Below are positions 22,399-35,385 of a stretch of 64,000 nt of DNA, one piece after another. The DNA lies in assembly GCA_947034885.2 (NCBI GenBank), contig OX344751.2:12028001-12092000 (forward strand), in the 5' to 3' direction. How positions within the stretch are numbered: position 1 is the first letter of the stretch; each line of letters starts with the position of its first letter. The notes under the pieces are model-generated. The model was not told the origin of the DNA, did not search any database, and saw only the letters and a program-made list of their open reading frames with translations. Made by a program: the position numbers and the translations under genes. Source of the stretch: Thuidium tamariscinum. Taxonomy: Eukaryota > Streptophyta > Bryopsida > Hypnales > Thuidiaceae.

Positions 22399-23394
22399 CC
22401 TAAATAGAATAGATTTTTTAAATGTACACCATTAAACTAGTTTACTGATTCCATGGAAACAATTCCTCAAATATGTCATTAACATTAAGATTTTGATTCT
22501 CTAGATTTTGATCTTCTTATTTTCTTCAACTTCTTGTAAAGTAGCAATATGTGAAGATGGTATTGGTGCAACACCCAAAAAATCTTAGACTTGTTGGAGG
22601 AGATGGTGTTTCCACGTGATTTGGGTAGTAGACGTTGGAGTTCTATAGTCGCAAGGCATTTCAATCTTAATAGCCTAATGTCTTGTAGTAGAGCTTATTC
22701 ATCCAAATGTCAACGCATGTGGGCTACCCACTTTGGGTGATTACTTGGTAGTTTTCCAAATAATTTGTCACCGGCAATGTCTTCCATTATTTTTGTCTAA
22801 GCATCAATAGCTTGTGATAAACTTAAAGTAGCTTTGGAATTGCAACTAATGTTTGCCATCAATGACACTCAAGCTTGCTTGGTAGTCTTTACAGTCTTTA
22901 ACCCAACTAGCCTCTCTAAACCGCTAATCAAGTCTACAAGATTAGATTGAGGAGTAGAAAGATCACCACCTCGTTTTTGAAGGTTCATTGGTTCTTTGTG
23001 TTCCTTTATGTACATTGTGTTTCATAATATCACTATGATTTCATACTAAAGGTTTGCATTGTTTTTACATGATCTATAGAGATTACTTTTTGATATCAAA
23101 TTCACTTTAGCCTACATTGTTTAATTCTATATACGTGTCTTCACAATTTGATGTAGGACAAAAACTGTAGTAGAATGTGTTTTTTTAACTAAATTACCAT
23201 ATCATTTGTTCATATCAATTTGGAATTATAAATAATGCAAGTCCCTTCTCTATTAACTCAAAGTAAAAAATTACATAATGATAGCGTGTTTAAAAAAAAG
23301 TATTAACCCCCTATAAAATAATGGTTGGTAGCACCTATATCCTTATTTTTTTAATACACTTACCTCCTCGAGAAACCATGTATGATGAGATTAG

Positions 23395-24354
23395 TTAACC
23401 CTTAAAGGACCACCTTGCTAAATTTGGCAACGTAGCCATTTTGGACATTTATATGTGAGTAAATATCTCCATATTTTGGAACCAAATTTTAGTAGAAGGT
23501 AGGGACTAGGAATATCTTTCATATGTACAAAAAATCAAGACATTTGAAAATACGAGTCAAAAGATATGGCCTAATATATTATTTTTTTTGGTAATTGGGC
23601 ACTTTGGGCAGATTGAAAAAAAATTAGTATTAGTATTCTAAAAATTAGTATTATTATTTCCAAAAACAAAAATTTAGAATTAATTTCCTACATTTATGTA
23701 TGCATGGAAAGCTTTAAATCATTCCATTTTGATCAATGAATCAAAAGTTATGAGATCATTTTGTTTGCAGGCAATTATGGATTTTCTACTCTACAATAAA
23801 TTTTGAAGTCCTTTCTTTTACTCAATTTTCTATATTTTTTGAAAAAATAAAACTTTAGGATGTAGATTGGTTATTACAACATTCCAACAATTGGGATTGG
23901 AATTTTTCAATACTACAATTAAATTTTTAACAATTTTGTATTTTGAATCATTTGCTACATCTTTTTACTTACTATTTTTTTCCTAAATGTTGTACAATTC
24001 TAAACAATTTGAAATTTCTTAGGCAACTACCCTACTTAGCTTCAACAATGAATCCAAAAAAGCACAACCATTTTGGACCATATTTCATAGAATTGTTGTC
24101 ATCTAAAGTGCAACTACCTTATTTACTGCAAGGTGAAAAAATGATTTTTGAACATTCAAACACTAAATAATATCTTGCAATCTAAATGGTGAAAAACTCT
24201 CAATTTTTTTGCACATGTTTTCAAATTGATTTACTACAAGATCCTATGGTTACATATCTCAAAAAATGTTTAAAATTTTTTTGGTATTGGTACTAGAAAT
24301 AATAGTTTTTGACCATTTTTGGAGTATAGATAGTCACAAAACTTAAGGGATTAA
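23395..24354 (-). mobile_element. TTAA-flanked piggyBac-like non-autonomous element, 960 bp
   Basis: Left TTAACCCTTAAAGG, right CTTAAGGGATTAA. Its sequence is the reverse-orientation equivalent of 33743-35252 (without the nested insert) and 62478-63431. It inserted into the decayed transposase-like gene. At 24270-24273 it keeps a single TTAA exactly where the copy at 33743 received a nested insertion. Confidence 0.65.
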
Positions 24355-24803
24355 GTGGTCAGTAGTTCAGCTCCTAGAAACATAGAACAACAATAATAAA
24401 TGCTGGATTTGCTACCAACAAGCCATAGCATGTATGTAGACACCCATCTAGGAGGTTCTATCCATTGCCATCACTTCATTGGCACTAAATGAAGTTACAT
24501 TGATAGATTAAACAACCTTCTTTAGAGTAGACAACATTGAGGCACGAAGATGCTCACTCATCTTTGTCACCAAAAACCATTGTTTTAGGGGAAGATTTCT
24601 TACCTTCAATTGCTTAAGCAACTTCTCTTCTCACTAATAATTATACATTGGGTGACTGTGAGACAAGATATGCAAGAGGATATAGAAATGCACTTGTTTT
24701 CTTTTGAAGTTGCCCTCAAATCTTCCTTGCAATTGGTTAGCCACAATTGTAGCTTGCTTTTGTCTAGTCCAAAGTTTGACTAAAGTTCTATAGATGTTTA
24801 CTG

Positions 24804-25152
24804 TTAGATGAAATTTGAAGGTAAGAAGAGACTACAAATTCACATATTGTGGGACCTTTGGAAACAATCCGACATCAATACTTTGACGTGGCTAAGACTG
24901 TGCCATGTTAGATTGCTAGATATTAATTTAAATAATTAATTGATTGATTAGTTTTTAAATATATTTTTTTCTAATTCAATTTTTGGTTTCTTAATATTTT
25001 TTAATTTTTGGAAAAACAACTAATTAATTAGTTGTTTTTCTAAATTCAAAAAATCAGATAGTCATGGCTAGTTCACAATTTCTAGAGAGTATAGGAAACT
25101 ACTAGGGGAACAATCCTGAATCAATCTCTTCTTGCCCTCAAATTTCATCTAA
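24804..25152. mobile_element. MITE, 349 bp, termini TTAGATGAAATTTGARGG
   Basis: Left TTAGATGAAATTTGAAGGTA and right the reverse complement of TTAGATGAAATTTGAGGGCA, with AAGAAGAGA following in both. A perfect internal palindrome AACAACTAATTAATTAGTTGTT lies close to the centre (near 25015-25040). No ORF. Confidence 0.7.
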
Positions 25153-25650
25153 TGGTTGTGCTTTACAAAAATGTTGCTTTTTATCAAATGAACAAATGGA
25201 ATGCCGTCTTCTTGGCAAACTTCCTTGACTTCATGTTTTTCTAAATTGTCCACCTTTAGAGGAGCAAGCAGCCTTTGCCTTCCGGTAATTGAAGAGTAGC
25301 TACAATAGACCATGCCCACGACATGGTCCTTGCTACTTAATTCACCTTTAGCCTAGGCCAATTTACATGCCTAGACCTCTTTCCACCTTTGGGTGATGGG
25401 ACTCGCTATTGTTTTTTTACTATTTTTGCTAGGCCATTGCACTCTTTGTGGTCCTTTTCCTCGACTCTTGATCCTCACCTTCACCATCACTTGTAGGATC
25501 AACAATCAAAGACATAATGATGACATTGGATGTAGAGAGATCATGGACTATAGAACGTGGAGGTAGCTCTGACAAATGCATTGCAAAGACATAGGTGATC
25601 TTGCCCTCCATGCATGGCCTTCCATTGTCGTCCATTGTAGCAATAACCGG

Positions 25651-27553
25651 CTTGTATTGCAGCTAGATACAAATATTTTGAGATGAAAAATCTATAGGAA
25701 TTTTAAGCATGCTACTATTGACCCAAGTTATTGATCCAATACCCTAAGGCCACAATACCAAAAGCAAGTGTGCAATTAAAAAAAATTGTAAAGAGAAGAG
25801 CAAATGCACTAAACAAAATAAAAATGGATAGAACCAAATACAAAGCAATTGTAAATGGGAGCCAGATCGCCCACAAGAACAACAACATGGAAAGACAAAT
25901 GGCGAGAGAAGATCACTAAAGGCATTGATGCAAGCATGAAGAATTAGAAGTGAAGATCCATTAATTTGTAAATCTATGCTACTGCCATTTTCAAAAAATC
26001 TATAAAATTGTGAGTTTTTGTGACCGGCCTCCTGGATTGTCCATGTTTAGACTTCATTTTCACAATTTACATTTAGCACCAAGATTTTTATGGTAGAAAT
26101 TTGGTGCAAATTAACCAATTTGAGGGTCATTGAATGCAAGTGCATGTTTGGTCCGTGTCTGTAGATGAAAGAAGTCTTCATTCTCTTCCATTGCATGTTA
26201 CTTACTGTAGTCCATGTCCGAAGATGAAGTACTTCATTTCTCTTCTGTTAATAGATGCAAGTGCACGTTTTGAGTTCATGTCCATGAATAAAACAAAAAT
26301 TGTATAAAACGAAAACCCCTGCTCTAAGTCTTCCTGCCAGGTCACTTGTGGCTAGCAGGCTTGTATCTTTGTAGTTTGTACCCTGGCAATGAATTCCGTA
26401 TCATTCACTTGTTTCAAAAGAATAAAAAAAAACCCTGCTCCAAGCTTCTGTACCATACACTTGCAAAGCCCGCCAAATGATTAGCAACATGGTGTGTACA
26501 ATACAGTAAAGAAACTACCCTCAATCAATGTACGGTACCTTCACAATCGGACAAACGGAACAAAACCCAAAGAATATTCTTTCCAAAGTTGAAAATCAAA
26601 GTCCCAGAGATGACGGCGAAAATCAACCTCATCAATTCATCAAAAGGTGCTTCGACACGGGCATTGCTCCGTCAGTCAGGCCCCCACCCTGGATCATCAA
26701 CAGAAGCCCTGCTTCCTTCCTTCCTTTGATTCTTTTTTTTCTTCTCTTTCATGCTAATCCATTGAAGTTCACCAAAAGATACTGTAACTTATATTCCATA
26801 ACCCGGATTCCACATCCCAAATTTCATTGCCCCTCCATCTCATCTCGGATGTATAACCGTCTCCTCATCCGAATCGAAGACGAATGAATGAGAGTTCCGA
26901 AGTGCGAGTGGCTCTTCACCACCCCGAAACAGAGAGCTCGGGGAGCTGCATACCGTGGAATCCAACGTGGGTTGTAGATTTCACATCAAGCTGGTAGACT
27001 AGATACCGAAATTCGTAGATTTTCGAAACACTTTTCTTATTAGCGAAGCCGTCTCGGTGGACCGAGGGGTGGTAGGGGTCCAACGATCGTTCAGCACTTC
27101 CTGTAGACGTAGATTTTGAGATCCGGAACGATAGATTATAAGAGGATCTGGTAGATTCGGGAAGCATTTTTTTTCCAAAAAAGTAAAGGCGACGTCTTGG
27201 GAAGGGGGTGTTCCGTTTGGTCTAGGTCATGGTAGTTGAGATGCTGAAAGTGCAGTAAACCCCCTTTGTCCGCCTGTTGTGTCTTGTGGCTCCGATTTTG
27301 CGCATCATCAGACCTCGTTCTTCGTGCTTGCAGGTTGGTTTCATTTGTTGTTGCAACTCTGCTACGGTGCATTTGGGTCTGGAGATGAACTGAGTGCCGG
27401 AGTTGCGAGGTTCTTATAAGCTCTTGGAAATGTTGAATTTGGTCGTCGATTGATATGTAGGGTTGGCGTTCGTTCGTGCTTGCAGGTTTGGGAAGAAGGA
27501 GACGAGGCTTCTTACTGATTATTAGTGTTTGGAGTTGAAGCGAAGAATTGAAG
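25651..27553. other. Spacer and 5' leader of the phosphoglycerate mutase gene
   Basis: AT-rich to about 26290, then of more balanced composition. The stretch from about 26900 to 27553 is probably the promoter and untranslated leader. A duplicated 'tgcaagtgcaygttt' motif occurs near 26137 and 26266. ORFs here have no family resemblance and are not called. Confidence 0.5.
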
Positions 27554-30500
27554 ATGGTGGCCCCGGACGCAACGTCGGAGTACCAACTAGACGCCCACCC
27601 CGTGATTCCTAAGGGGAAGCCGTTTCTGCTCGTGGTGTTGGACGGGTGGGGTGAGAATCGGGAGGATGAATTCAATGCGATTTACAAGGCGGAGTGCCCC
27701 ACCATCAAGAGCTTGAAGGAGGGCGCGCCGCGGCGATGGCGCACCATCAAGGCGCACGGTACCGCCGTCGGGCTGCCGAGCGACGCTGACATGGGCAACA
27801 GCGAGGTCGGACACAACGCGATGGGAGCCGGGAAGATCATCCAGCAAGGGTATTTTGCCTTTTTTTCGTTTTGGGGCTGAATTTCGAAGTCCTTTTAGAA
27901 TTCCTCTGGTCTTTCGAGGGATGCTCTGTTTACAACTTTTTTGCAGTTCTCTGATGCGCAGATCGCCGCTTTTTCCGTCATCGGCAATTTTGCCTATTGT
28001 GGTCTTAGAATGCGTTCTTCCTCGTTCATTCCTCGTTCTTTCGGTAGGGTCAAGTTATTTTTGAGAAATGTTCTTGAATCGTTTCATCGATAGTAGGTGC
28101 TTGTTGATTAAGAGGATGAACATCAGCTGAACATCTGGTCATTTTTTCTTACTCTCTTGTTAGCAAATGAAACGCACTAAAGAATGCGTTATTTGAATTC
28201 CGTATGCAAAGTTTTGAAGGGTTACAGGTCTCTTTCTAGACGTTTTAGAATTGCTACTTCTTCTTCGACTATATGTGCATATTGATTAAATGGTTGTTCC
28301 TCAGCTGATCATCTGCGCCTGTTTTGGAGAAATTCTGTCTGAATTTTGATTGTGATTGCTTGCAGTGCAAGTCTCGTGGACGCCGCCTTAGAAGCCGGAT
28401 CTATGTTCACAGGAGAGGGCTGGAATTACGCCAAGGAATCATGGACGAGCGGAGGAACCCTGCACTTCATTGGCCTTCTAAGTGACGGAGGGGTGCACTC
28501 TCGAACAGACCAGCTGTTTGCGTTGATGTACGGTGCCTCGGATCATGGCTGCAAGCGCATTCGAGTCCATGTTTTGACTGATGGGCGAGATGTTCCCGAT
28601 GGCAGCAGCATCAAGTATGTCGGACAACTTGAGAAGGAATGTGAAAATTTGCGCAACAACGGTTGTGATGCCCGCATCGCTTCCGGTGGTGGGCGAATGT
28701 ACGTTACCATGGATCGTTATGAGGTACTTACTTTGTGCTGCATAATCTGAACTTTGCTTTGCCTTTTTTTGGTTTTCTACCCTACTTTTCCAAGCGAGAA
28801 GTAGAAGCTTCGGTTTTCATTCTAATAGCCAATCATAATAAGTTTCAAAGGATACAGCTGGCGTAGAAGATTTCTAGGATACGATTATCCATTGTATTGG
28901 TGTACATTACATTCTTGAGCAGCTCCCTCAACAGCCCTTGGAACTGTTTATGAAAGGAATCTGCAACGCAATTTGAACTCATGTCAGTCCTTGCGAAGTC
29001 ACTTTCTAAATTGTACAGAATTTTCCTAGCCCCACATCCCAAGTCTCTACAGTGATTGAAATAATTTTCTAATTTAATTGTAAATTTATTTGACAGTTCT
29101 CTACAGTGGAGAAGTGTATTCCGCAAGTCCCCAGCTCCTCTAGGATGTTATGATATTACGATTTGTTACATTCCTTGGAGGTTGCTATGGTTTTGACGAC
29201 GGTTTATTGTATTGCAGGCTGACTGGAACATAGTGGAGCGTGGGTGGCGTGCTCATGTGCTGGGCGATGCCCCACACAAATTCGAGAGCGCTCTGGATGC
29301 GCTCACCAAGTTGAAGGAAGAGAATCCGAAACTGAACGACCAATTTTATCCTCCGTTCGTTGTTGTGAACAAGGATGGCTCACCAGTGGGGACAATCGAA
29401 GACGGCGATGCGGTTGTGAACTTCAACTTCCGTGCTGACCGAGTGATCCAGATTAGCAAGGCATTTGAGTATGAAAACTTCGGACATTTTGACAGGGTCA
29501 GGTTTCCCAAAGTGAAGTACCTAGGCATGATGCAATATGACGGCGACTTGAAGCTTCCATCCAACTACCTGATTGCCCCGCCCCTGATCGAGAACACTTC
29601 GGGAATGTACTTGTGCGCCAGTGGCATCCGCACATTCGCCTGCAGGTACGCTACAGTTCCAGTTTTTGGAAATACCAGGGTATGGTTTCTTCATTCTATT
29701 GGCATTATTTTTATACTCTTAGAAGCTTTCTTAATCAATTATTGCAGCTCCTACTGACGTGGAAGCTGCTGCTTTGGGGTGCCATTTGGGCTCGTGGGCT
29801 TTAATTGCTTGTTTGTTCCTAATACTCTTGGTTGGATATCCTGGCAGTGAAACTCAGAAGTTTGGGCACGTCACCTTTTTCTGGAACGGGAACCGGTCTG
29901 GGAAAATTGACGACGCTCTGGAAACGTACCATGAAGTTCCCAGTGACAACATCCAGTTCAATGAAGCTCCTCACATGAAGGCTGCTGAAATCGCGAAAGC
30001 TGCACGGGAGGCTCTCTTGTCGGGAAAGTACGATTACGTCCGAGTCAATTTTGCTAATGGCGACATGGTTGGGCATACTGGAGATTTGGAGGCCACCAAA
30101 AGGGCGTGTGAAGCTGTTGATCAAGGAGTCAAGGTGCGGTTTCTTTCATTTTTGCTGTTGGAAACTTGTGAAATGCTCATCGTCATCGTCGATCAGCAGG
30201 TTGTAAATTTTTCTGGAGCCGCCTTCTTCGTTGGGTTTCAGATTGTTGCATCTCATCTGAAAGAAAGCGGCTGGTGGGATGTTTCCAGGTGCTGATTGAT
30301 GCTGTGCAGCAATCGGGAGGGATCTACCTCATCACAGCAGACCACGGCAACTGTGATGACATGGCGCAACGCAAGAAGACGGGAGAACCATTACGTGATG
30401 AGACGGGCAAAGTGGCTCCCCTCACCTCTCACACTCTTGCACCGGTATGAGAATTGGAATGCATCATTTGAAATTTTAATTACGACTGTATCCGTTGAAA

Positions 30501-30875
30501 GAGGGAAAGTTTGTGGGCGTTTCAGTTTGTAGGCATCCTTGATTTCTCTTTATTTGTTGGATCACATCGTTTCTCACTTCGTATTCTCAAGTTGTTTGGT
30601 GTCATGGAAAGTGTTAGCATGTCATTGATATTTGCGTATGTGTGCTTCAAATATTTAATTTTTATGTACAGGGCAGATATATCTGTGCTCTGACCTCTTC
30701 GGCCTGAATGAAACAGGTTCCGGTTGCAATCGGAGGACCAGGCTTGCCAGAGAACGTGAAATTCAGTGACAATTTTCCCAAAGCAGGGCTTGCTAACATT
30801 ACTGCCACTTATATCAACCTCATGGGCTTTAGTGCTCCTGAAGCCTACGTGCCATCTCTTTTAGCGTTCGACTAG
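27554..30875 (+). CDS. PGM: 2,3-bisphosphoglycerate-independent phosphoglycerate mutase (560 aa, six exons)
   Basis: Exons: 27554-27849, 28366-28723, 29218-29645, 29848-30133, 30289-30444, 30717-30875 (1683 nt including stop; phases 2, 0, 2, 0, 0), all GT-AG. It interconverts 3- and 2-phosphoglycerate in glycolysis (EC 5.4.2.12), presumably in the cytosol since no targeting peptide is seen. It belongs to the alkaline-phosphatase superfamily with two Mn-type metal sites. Visible active-site parts are Asp30 in VLDGWG, the phosphorylated Ser83 in MGNSEVGH, His143 in GGVHS, the DGRD motif at 171-174, NGDMVGHTGD in exon 4, Asp474-His475 in ADHGNCDD, and SHTLAP near 503-508. The length matches plant enzymes (about 559 residues). 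The start at 27554 (MVAPDATSEY) is the first ATG in frame with the enzyme. It is complete and undamaged. Confidence 0.95.
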
Positions 30876-31212
30876 AAAATGAAATCTTTCTTCTAAAGAT
30901 AGGAAATTAGTTGTAGGCATGGTGGTATAGAATATTTGATCGTGTCACTGCCCAAGGTTTATTGTTGGCATGGAGTCATGCATTTTCATCTCTTGAAAAC
31001 GTGCAGATAATGTACTTCGAATATCTATGCTAGTCGTGCTGTGCCAGTTGTGAGGTTAAGCTACAACTTACCATTTGAAATTCTTTGTGCTGGAGCTTCA
31101 AGAGGTGTTGAACTCTCTAATTCAGTACGACTGTGCCAATGTGCTGATGTGGGAGGTATATTTTTTTAGCCCAACTAGAGAATGGCCTGTTCACAGTAAT
31201 TTAGATGATTTC

Positions 31213-31218
31213 AATAAA
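31213..31218 (+). terminator. Candidate polyadenylation signal AATAAA
   Basis: Canonical hexamer about 340 bp downstream of the phosphoglycerate mutase stop codon, just before composition turns AT-rich. Position fits, but the actual cleavage site is unknown. Confidence 0.35.
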
Positions 31219-31720
31219 GTGACTAGTGGGTCCTGTGCCGATGCCAGTCAGAACTAAAGTAAAAGTAATTTTTTAATTTTTTAATCCATTAAAACTTTGA
31301 AATTCAATAACTTTCTCGCAGTAAGTTGGAATGCTATGAAACCAAACCTATGCACCCCTCTTCACTGAGAGCTTTCCAATGGTACCAAGCATGCGGTTGG
31401 GGGATGCACACTCCGGGAGATCTCAATGTGACAAACAAACAAAATAAACAAAATAAAACAAACTACCTCTCTTGAAGTATAGATATTTCATGCCATCTCC
31501 TATATAGTGATTTCTATTCTTTCATTCTCCTTTCATCCATTTTCATTTGCTTTCATCCAAATTTCATTTGAATATACCATCCAATGGTGCACACAAATTA
31601 TCCAACTTAGTGCAAGGGGCTTTGCACTACTCCAACTCTTGCATTTTACTAATAGTCTTTTTTTTTGTACTTGTGCAAAAAATACAAAAGAGATAGTTAA
31701 ATACAAAAGAGATATTGTAT

Positions 31721-31778
31721 AGTGGCTGTTACAGCCACTTCATGGTGTATAGTGTAACTATACACCCTATATACCATG
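31721..31778. repeat. Two adjacent perfect hairpins
   Basis: AGTGGCTGT-T-ACAGCCACT at 31721-31739, followed by GGTGTATAGT-GTA-ACTATACACC at 31744-31766. An outer CATGGT/ACCATG pair (31741-31746 and 31773-31778) may enclose the second. Confidence 0.7.
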
Positions 31779-31889
31779 ACTACAAAAATATTTTAAAATA
31801 AATTAAAAATTTTACAACCTCATCTCCACCCCTTTTTATAATTTTGGGAGGGTGGGATTGCAAACAATCAATATGGGATAATCCCATTT

Positions 31890-32045
31890 TGTTGTATCCA
31901 TATGCTATATCTATATGTCGTATTTGTATCTATATCCATATGTCATTGTTCGTATGTCGTATTCTGAATATATGTATATTTATATATAGTCGTATCAATA
32001 TTAGTCCAATATCAATATCATATCCATATTTCGTATATACATCTA
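31890..32045. repeat. Low-complexity TATATCYATAT-type DNA
   Basis: Irregular repetition of 'tatatc', 'tatgtc' and 'tcgtat' words. No coding or TIR structure. Confidence 0.5.
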
Positions 32046-32772
32046 ATGGCTACTGATTTTTTTTGGAAGGAGGTGTGGAATTTTTTTGGAAATGAATTCG
32101 ATGGCTCCTAATTTTCCGGGGGAATGGGGATGGGGCAAGAAATTGACAAGCACTTCATGGTGCATAGGTTAAGTAGTTTTGGGTCATCTTCTTGAACTTG
32201 TAGTATTAATTGTTGATAGATACTGGTGAGATTCCATTTTTGGATTGGAAATAGTTGTTGATGTGACTTTTAATTAGATAGACAACATTAGTTATGTTAT
32301 GTTCGGTGATGTAGCTCATTATCTAAACACGTAATCACTAAAAGTTGACTAGTGGAGTTGGTCATAAAGATGACATATAAGACACTATATCTTTTAAAAG
32401 ACAAGCTAATGACAATGGAAATCATTCCTTTTGCTATTCAAAGTGTAAATCATTGGTTAAAACAAATCCAAATACAATCATAAAAAGCCCACACATTGTA
32501 TCAAACCTCCCCTTTTCACATAAAATTTTGAAGATGAATAATTGCACTTCTGTCTTATATAGAAGGATTCTATATCATTCATTGGCCAAAAAATAACGTA
32601 AACTTAGTCACTTGTCAATGATTCAATTAAGGTAAACCTACCTATGGTAGCCAAACCATCCATGATAGACACCTACAAATCCATACATTAGAATCTTATG
32701 TCAATGCCTTAGGAGATGTTCATGGAGTTACTAGTGATTGTCATAGGACACTTTCACCTTTCTAGTGTAAAC

Positions 32773-33105
32773 CATAAGAGGATTTCTAGCTGGTTTACAA
32801 GACTGTGAGTACCTAAATGCTGGGAACACATTGTGAATGCTGGGAACGCGATGCTGATGTGGTCGAGCAACTGCCACATCAAAAAATACTAATTATCTAT
32901 TAATTTTAATTTTAATTTTTTAATTTTAAAAAAAATCATTTTTTTTCTTTTTAATACATTTTGAAGATTTTTGGAGGAAAATTTTTAAATTTTTTTTTTT
33001 CAAAATTCAAAAATTCAGACCAGCAGGGGGCTGGTTTGCAGCAGTGGGAACAGTGTCATGGAACATCCCTAAAATGGTCTTCTGGGGGCCAGAAATCCTC
33101 TTATG
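32773..33105. mobile_element. MITE, 333 bp, termini CATAAGAGGATTT
   Basis: Left CATAAGAGGATTT, right the exact reverse complement. The interior has 'gctgatgtggtcgagcaact', an AT-rich centre, and 'cagaccagcagggggctggt'. The sister copy at 55692-56051 has the same order. The target duplication is not clear. Confidence 0.65.
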
Positions 33106-33742
33106 TTGTTGTAAATTTTTTTTATTCCTTCATGTCATGGCTATGTTAAAAAATCTTGCACCAATGTTAAAAAATGTTGTGCTTGCTTTAGGTAGTATGA
33201 TGTTCATTACAGAAATACTTTTTGTTGATGTCGGGTAGTGTAGAGACTCTTTCAAGCCAATTGGGTGGTACATTTTAAAATTCATAAAAAAAATTCCATT
33301 GTTTCCTTCATTTCTCACACTCTTGAAAAAAAAATCTGATTTTTTTTTTTCTGATGGTAATAGGACAAACCACTCATTCTGCCTGTCATAAGCCGGGCAG
33401 GTTTACCTTACACAGAAATTTTTGAATATGCCCACCCAGTGTTCTAAAAATGTAAATGACCAGAAAAGTCAAATCTCTGACACTGTTGTGCCTGGTTAGC
33501 ATTACCAGGGCAAGAATAAAAAATTTTGATTTCCTCATTTGGGCACAACTGAAATGCACCGTCTTCCCAAGTTGTCAGTAAGTTACATTCTTTGTTCCTT
33601 CAAATATTTCAACACCAGTTTCCTTCTCTATTTTATTTGAACTGATCCAGAGCATGTTTGCAAAGTATAGCTATTTTTCACTTAACTTACTTGGACTCAT
33701 CCTTCTAGAGGAGTTTGCTATTTGCGGGCAAAGAAAATCCTA
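33106..33742. other. AT-rich spacer
   Basis: No gene or clear element. Small ORFs without motifs. Confidence 0.4.
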
Positions 33743-35252
33743 TTAACCTGTAAAGTTCTTTGACTATGTTTACTCCAAAAATGGTCCAAAACTGTCATTT
33801 CTAGTATCCATACCAAATTTTAACCCCTCAAAGACTTGGGCCATTTTTTTTTGTCAATATCCTTCTCAAAACTATCATTTCCGTTGCGTTCATCCAAGAA
33901 ACAAAAAAAAACTTGTTTTTAGAATCTCACCATAGGATCTTATATTTAACTTGACTGAGATCATGCGGTGAAAATTTCATGAAGTTTGACTGTATAGATT
34001 GGAAGATATGAGCAATTAAAGTTATTTTTTCAAGAAGATGTTGAAACTACCCTAAAAAATATATTGCCCATAACTTTCTCATTGCTAGTGGCTACATGGA
34101 ATGAATCAAAGCTTCACATATAGACAAAAAACACATTATTTTAGGAAAAATATTTGAGAATTTAATTTTGTTTTTTTGCAAAAAAGATTTGCTACCTTCC
34201 AAGTTTAGTTTTCGGCTTTTTGTGGTATAACTTTTGCTCTTGAGCACCAATTGAAATAAAAATTATATTCCCATTAAGCTAATCAATTTCTAGCTTTCTA
34301 TCTTATGAGAATTGAGAAAGTTCCAAAAAGTTCCACCAAAAATAGAGGCCATAGAAACTTGCCCAAAATTCATTTTGTCCCTTGAGGGGATAACAATCTT
34401 TTAGGGGTTAAGAAAACAACATTTTATGAAATTTGTAATTGTAGGATCTTGTAGTAAATTGGTGTGAGAACATGTGGAAAAAATTTGAGAGTTTTCTACC
34501 TTATAGATTGCAAGATATGAGTGTTTGAATGCTCAAAAATATTGTTTTTCACCCTACAAAAAACAAGGCAACTAGACTTCAAGAGGTGAAAATCATATGA
34601 GAATAGTCCAAAATAGTTGGGATTCTTTGGATTCATTGTTGTAGCCAAGTAGGGTACTTGCCTAAAAAATTCAATTTATTTAGAATTATACAACATATAG
34701 GAAAAAAATTATAAGAAAGAAGTAGAAAATGATTCAAAATACTAAATTGTTAAGAATCTATTTGTGGAATTGAAAAATGCCAATTTCAATGGTTCCAATG
34801 TTATAATAAAAATCCCACATTGTATAATTATTTATTTATTTTTTCAAAAAGCATTGAAAATTTAATAAAATAAAGGACTTCAAAGTTTATTTAAGAGTAG
34901 AGAATTCATAATTGTCTACATATAAAAACTCCTATTTTTTGACTCATTGAAATGAAATGACTCAAAGCTTTCCACACATACATAAATGAAGGAAACCAAT
35001 TTTTTTTAATTCTAAAAAAAGTGATTTCTTTCAATTTGCCTAAACTGCCTATTTGCAAAGAAAAACAACATATTAGGCCATAACTTATGACTCATGTTTC
35101 CAAATGTCCACATTTTTAGTGCATGTGAAAGATATTCCTCATCCTAACCTTTTATTTAAATTTGGGCTTGAAATATGAAAATCTCCAATCACATGTATAT
35201 GTCCGATATTGCTATATTGTCAAATTTAAAATGCTCAACCTTTAGGGGTTAA
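33743..35252 (+). mobile_element. TTAA-flanked piggyBac-like element with a second copy nested inside
   Basis: Left TTAACCTGTAAAG (33743), right CCTTTAGGGGTTAA (ending 35252). Without the nested insert (33820-34411) it is about 920 bp and similar to 62478-63431 along most of its length, for example 'gtaggatcttgtagtaa' and 'attgcaagatatgag'. No ORF of note. Confidence 0.7.
33820..34411 (+). mobile_element. Nested TTAA-flanked element, body 584 bp
   Basis: TTAA at 33820-33823 and at 34408-34411, with body ends CCCCTCAAAG and CTTTTAGGGG. It interrupts the outer element, and the homologous position in the 23395 copy has one TTAA and no insert. Its interior matches 42413-43337 (reverse orientation), so two subfamilies exist. 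Confidence 0.75.
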
Positions 35253-35385
35253 GATAACTTTGCTCTATGACAAGAGAAATGTCACCTAGTCCATCATAGG
35301 CAAAATTGTACTAATGGTGTTTATACCCAAATCTGAAATGTGCTCCACAAGAATGTTTTTGCCAGTAATGGGTTGACTAACTAAA

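Larger units (their letters stand above)
22560..25650 (-). pseudogene. Decayed transposase-like gene, interrupted by two elements
   Basis: Stretches of minus-strand coding remain although stops are frequent. They run from about 25640 to 25155 (including SKDHVVGMVYCSYSSITGRQ), from 24803 to 24370 (including SFSANEVMAMDRTS, a stop, then MGVYIHAMACW), and from 22990 to 22560 (including MEDIAGDKLFGKLPSNHP and a TRWWS motif). The patterns and their order recall hAT-related or other domesticated-transposase-like proteins that are common in early land plants; this is from memory and uncertain. A 349-bp MITE (24804-25152) and a TTAA-type element (23395-24354) split it. Composition is less AT-rich than the neighbourhood, as expected of old coding DNA. 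Confidence 0.4.

Noticed and set aside
26528..26887. 119-aa ORF upstream of phosphoglycerate mutase
   Set aside because: No domain, Pro/Ile-rich chance composition, and located in the probable promoter region.
27136..27675. 179-aa minus-strand ORF over the phosphoglycerate mutase leader and first exon
   Set aside because: Antisense of a known exon and leader; no recognisable product.
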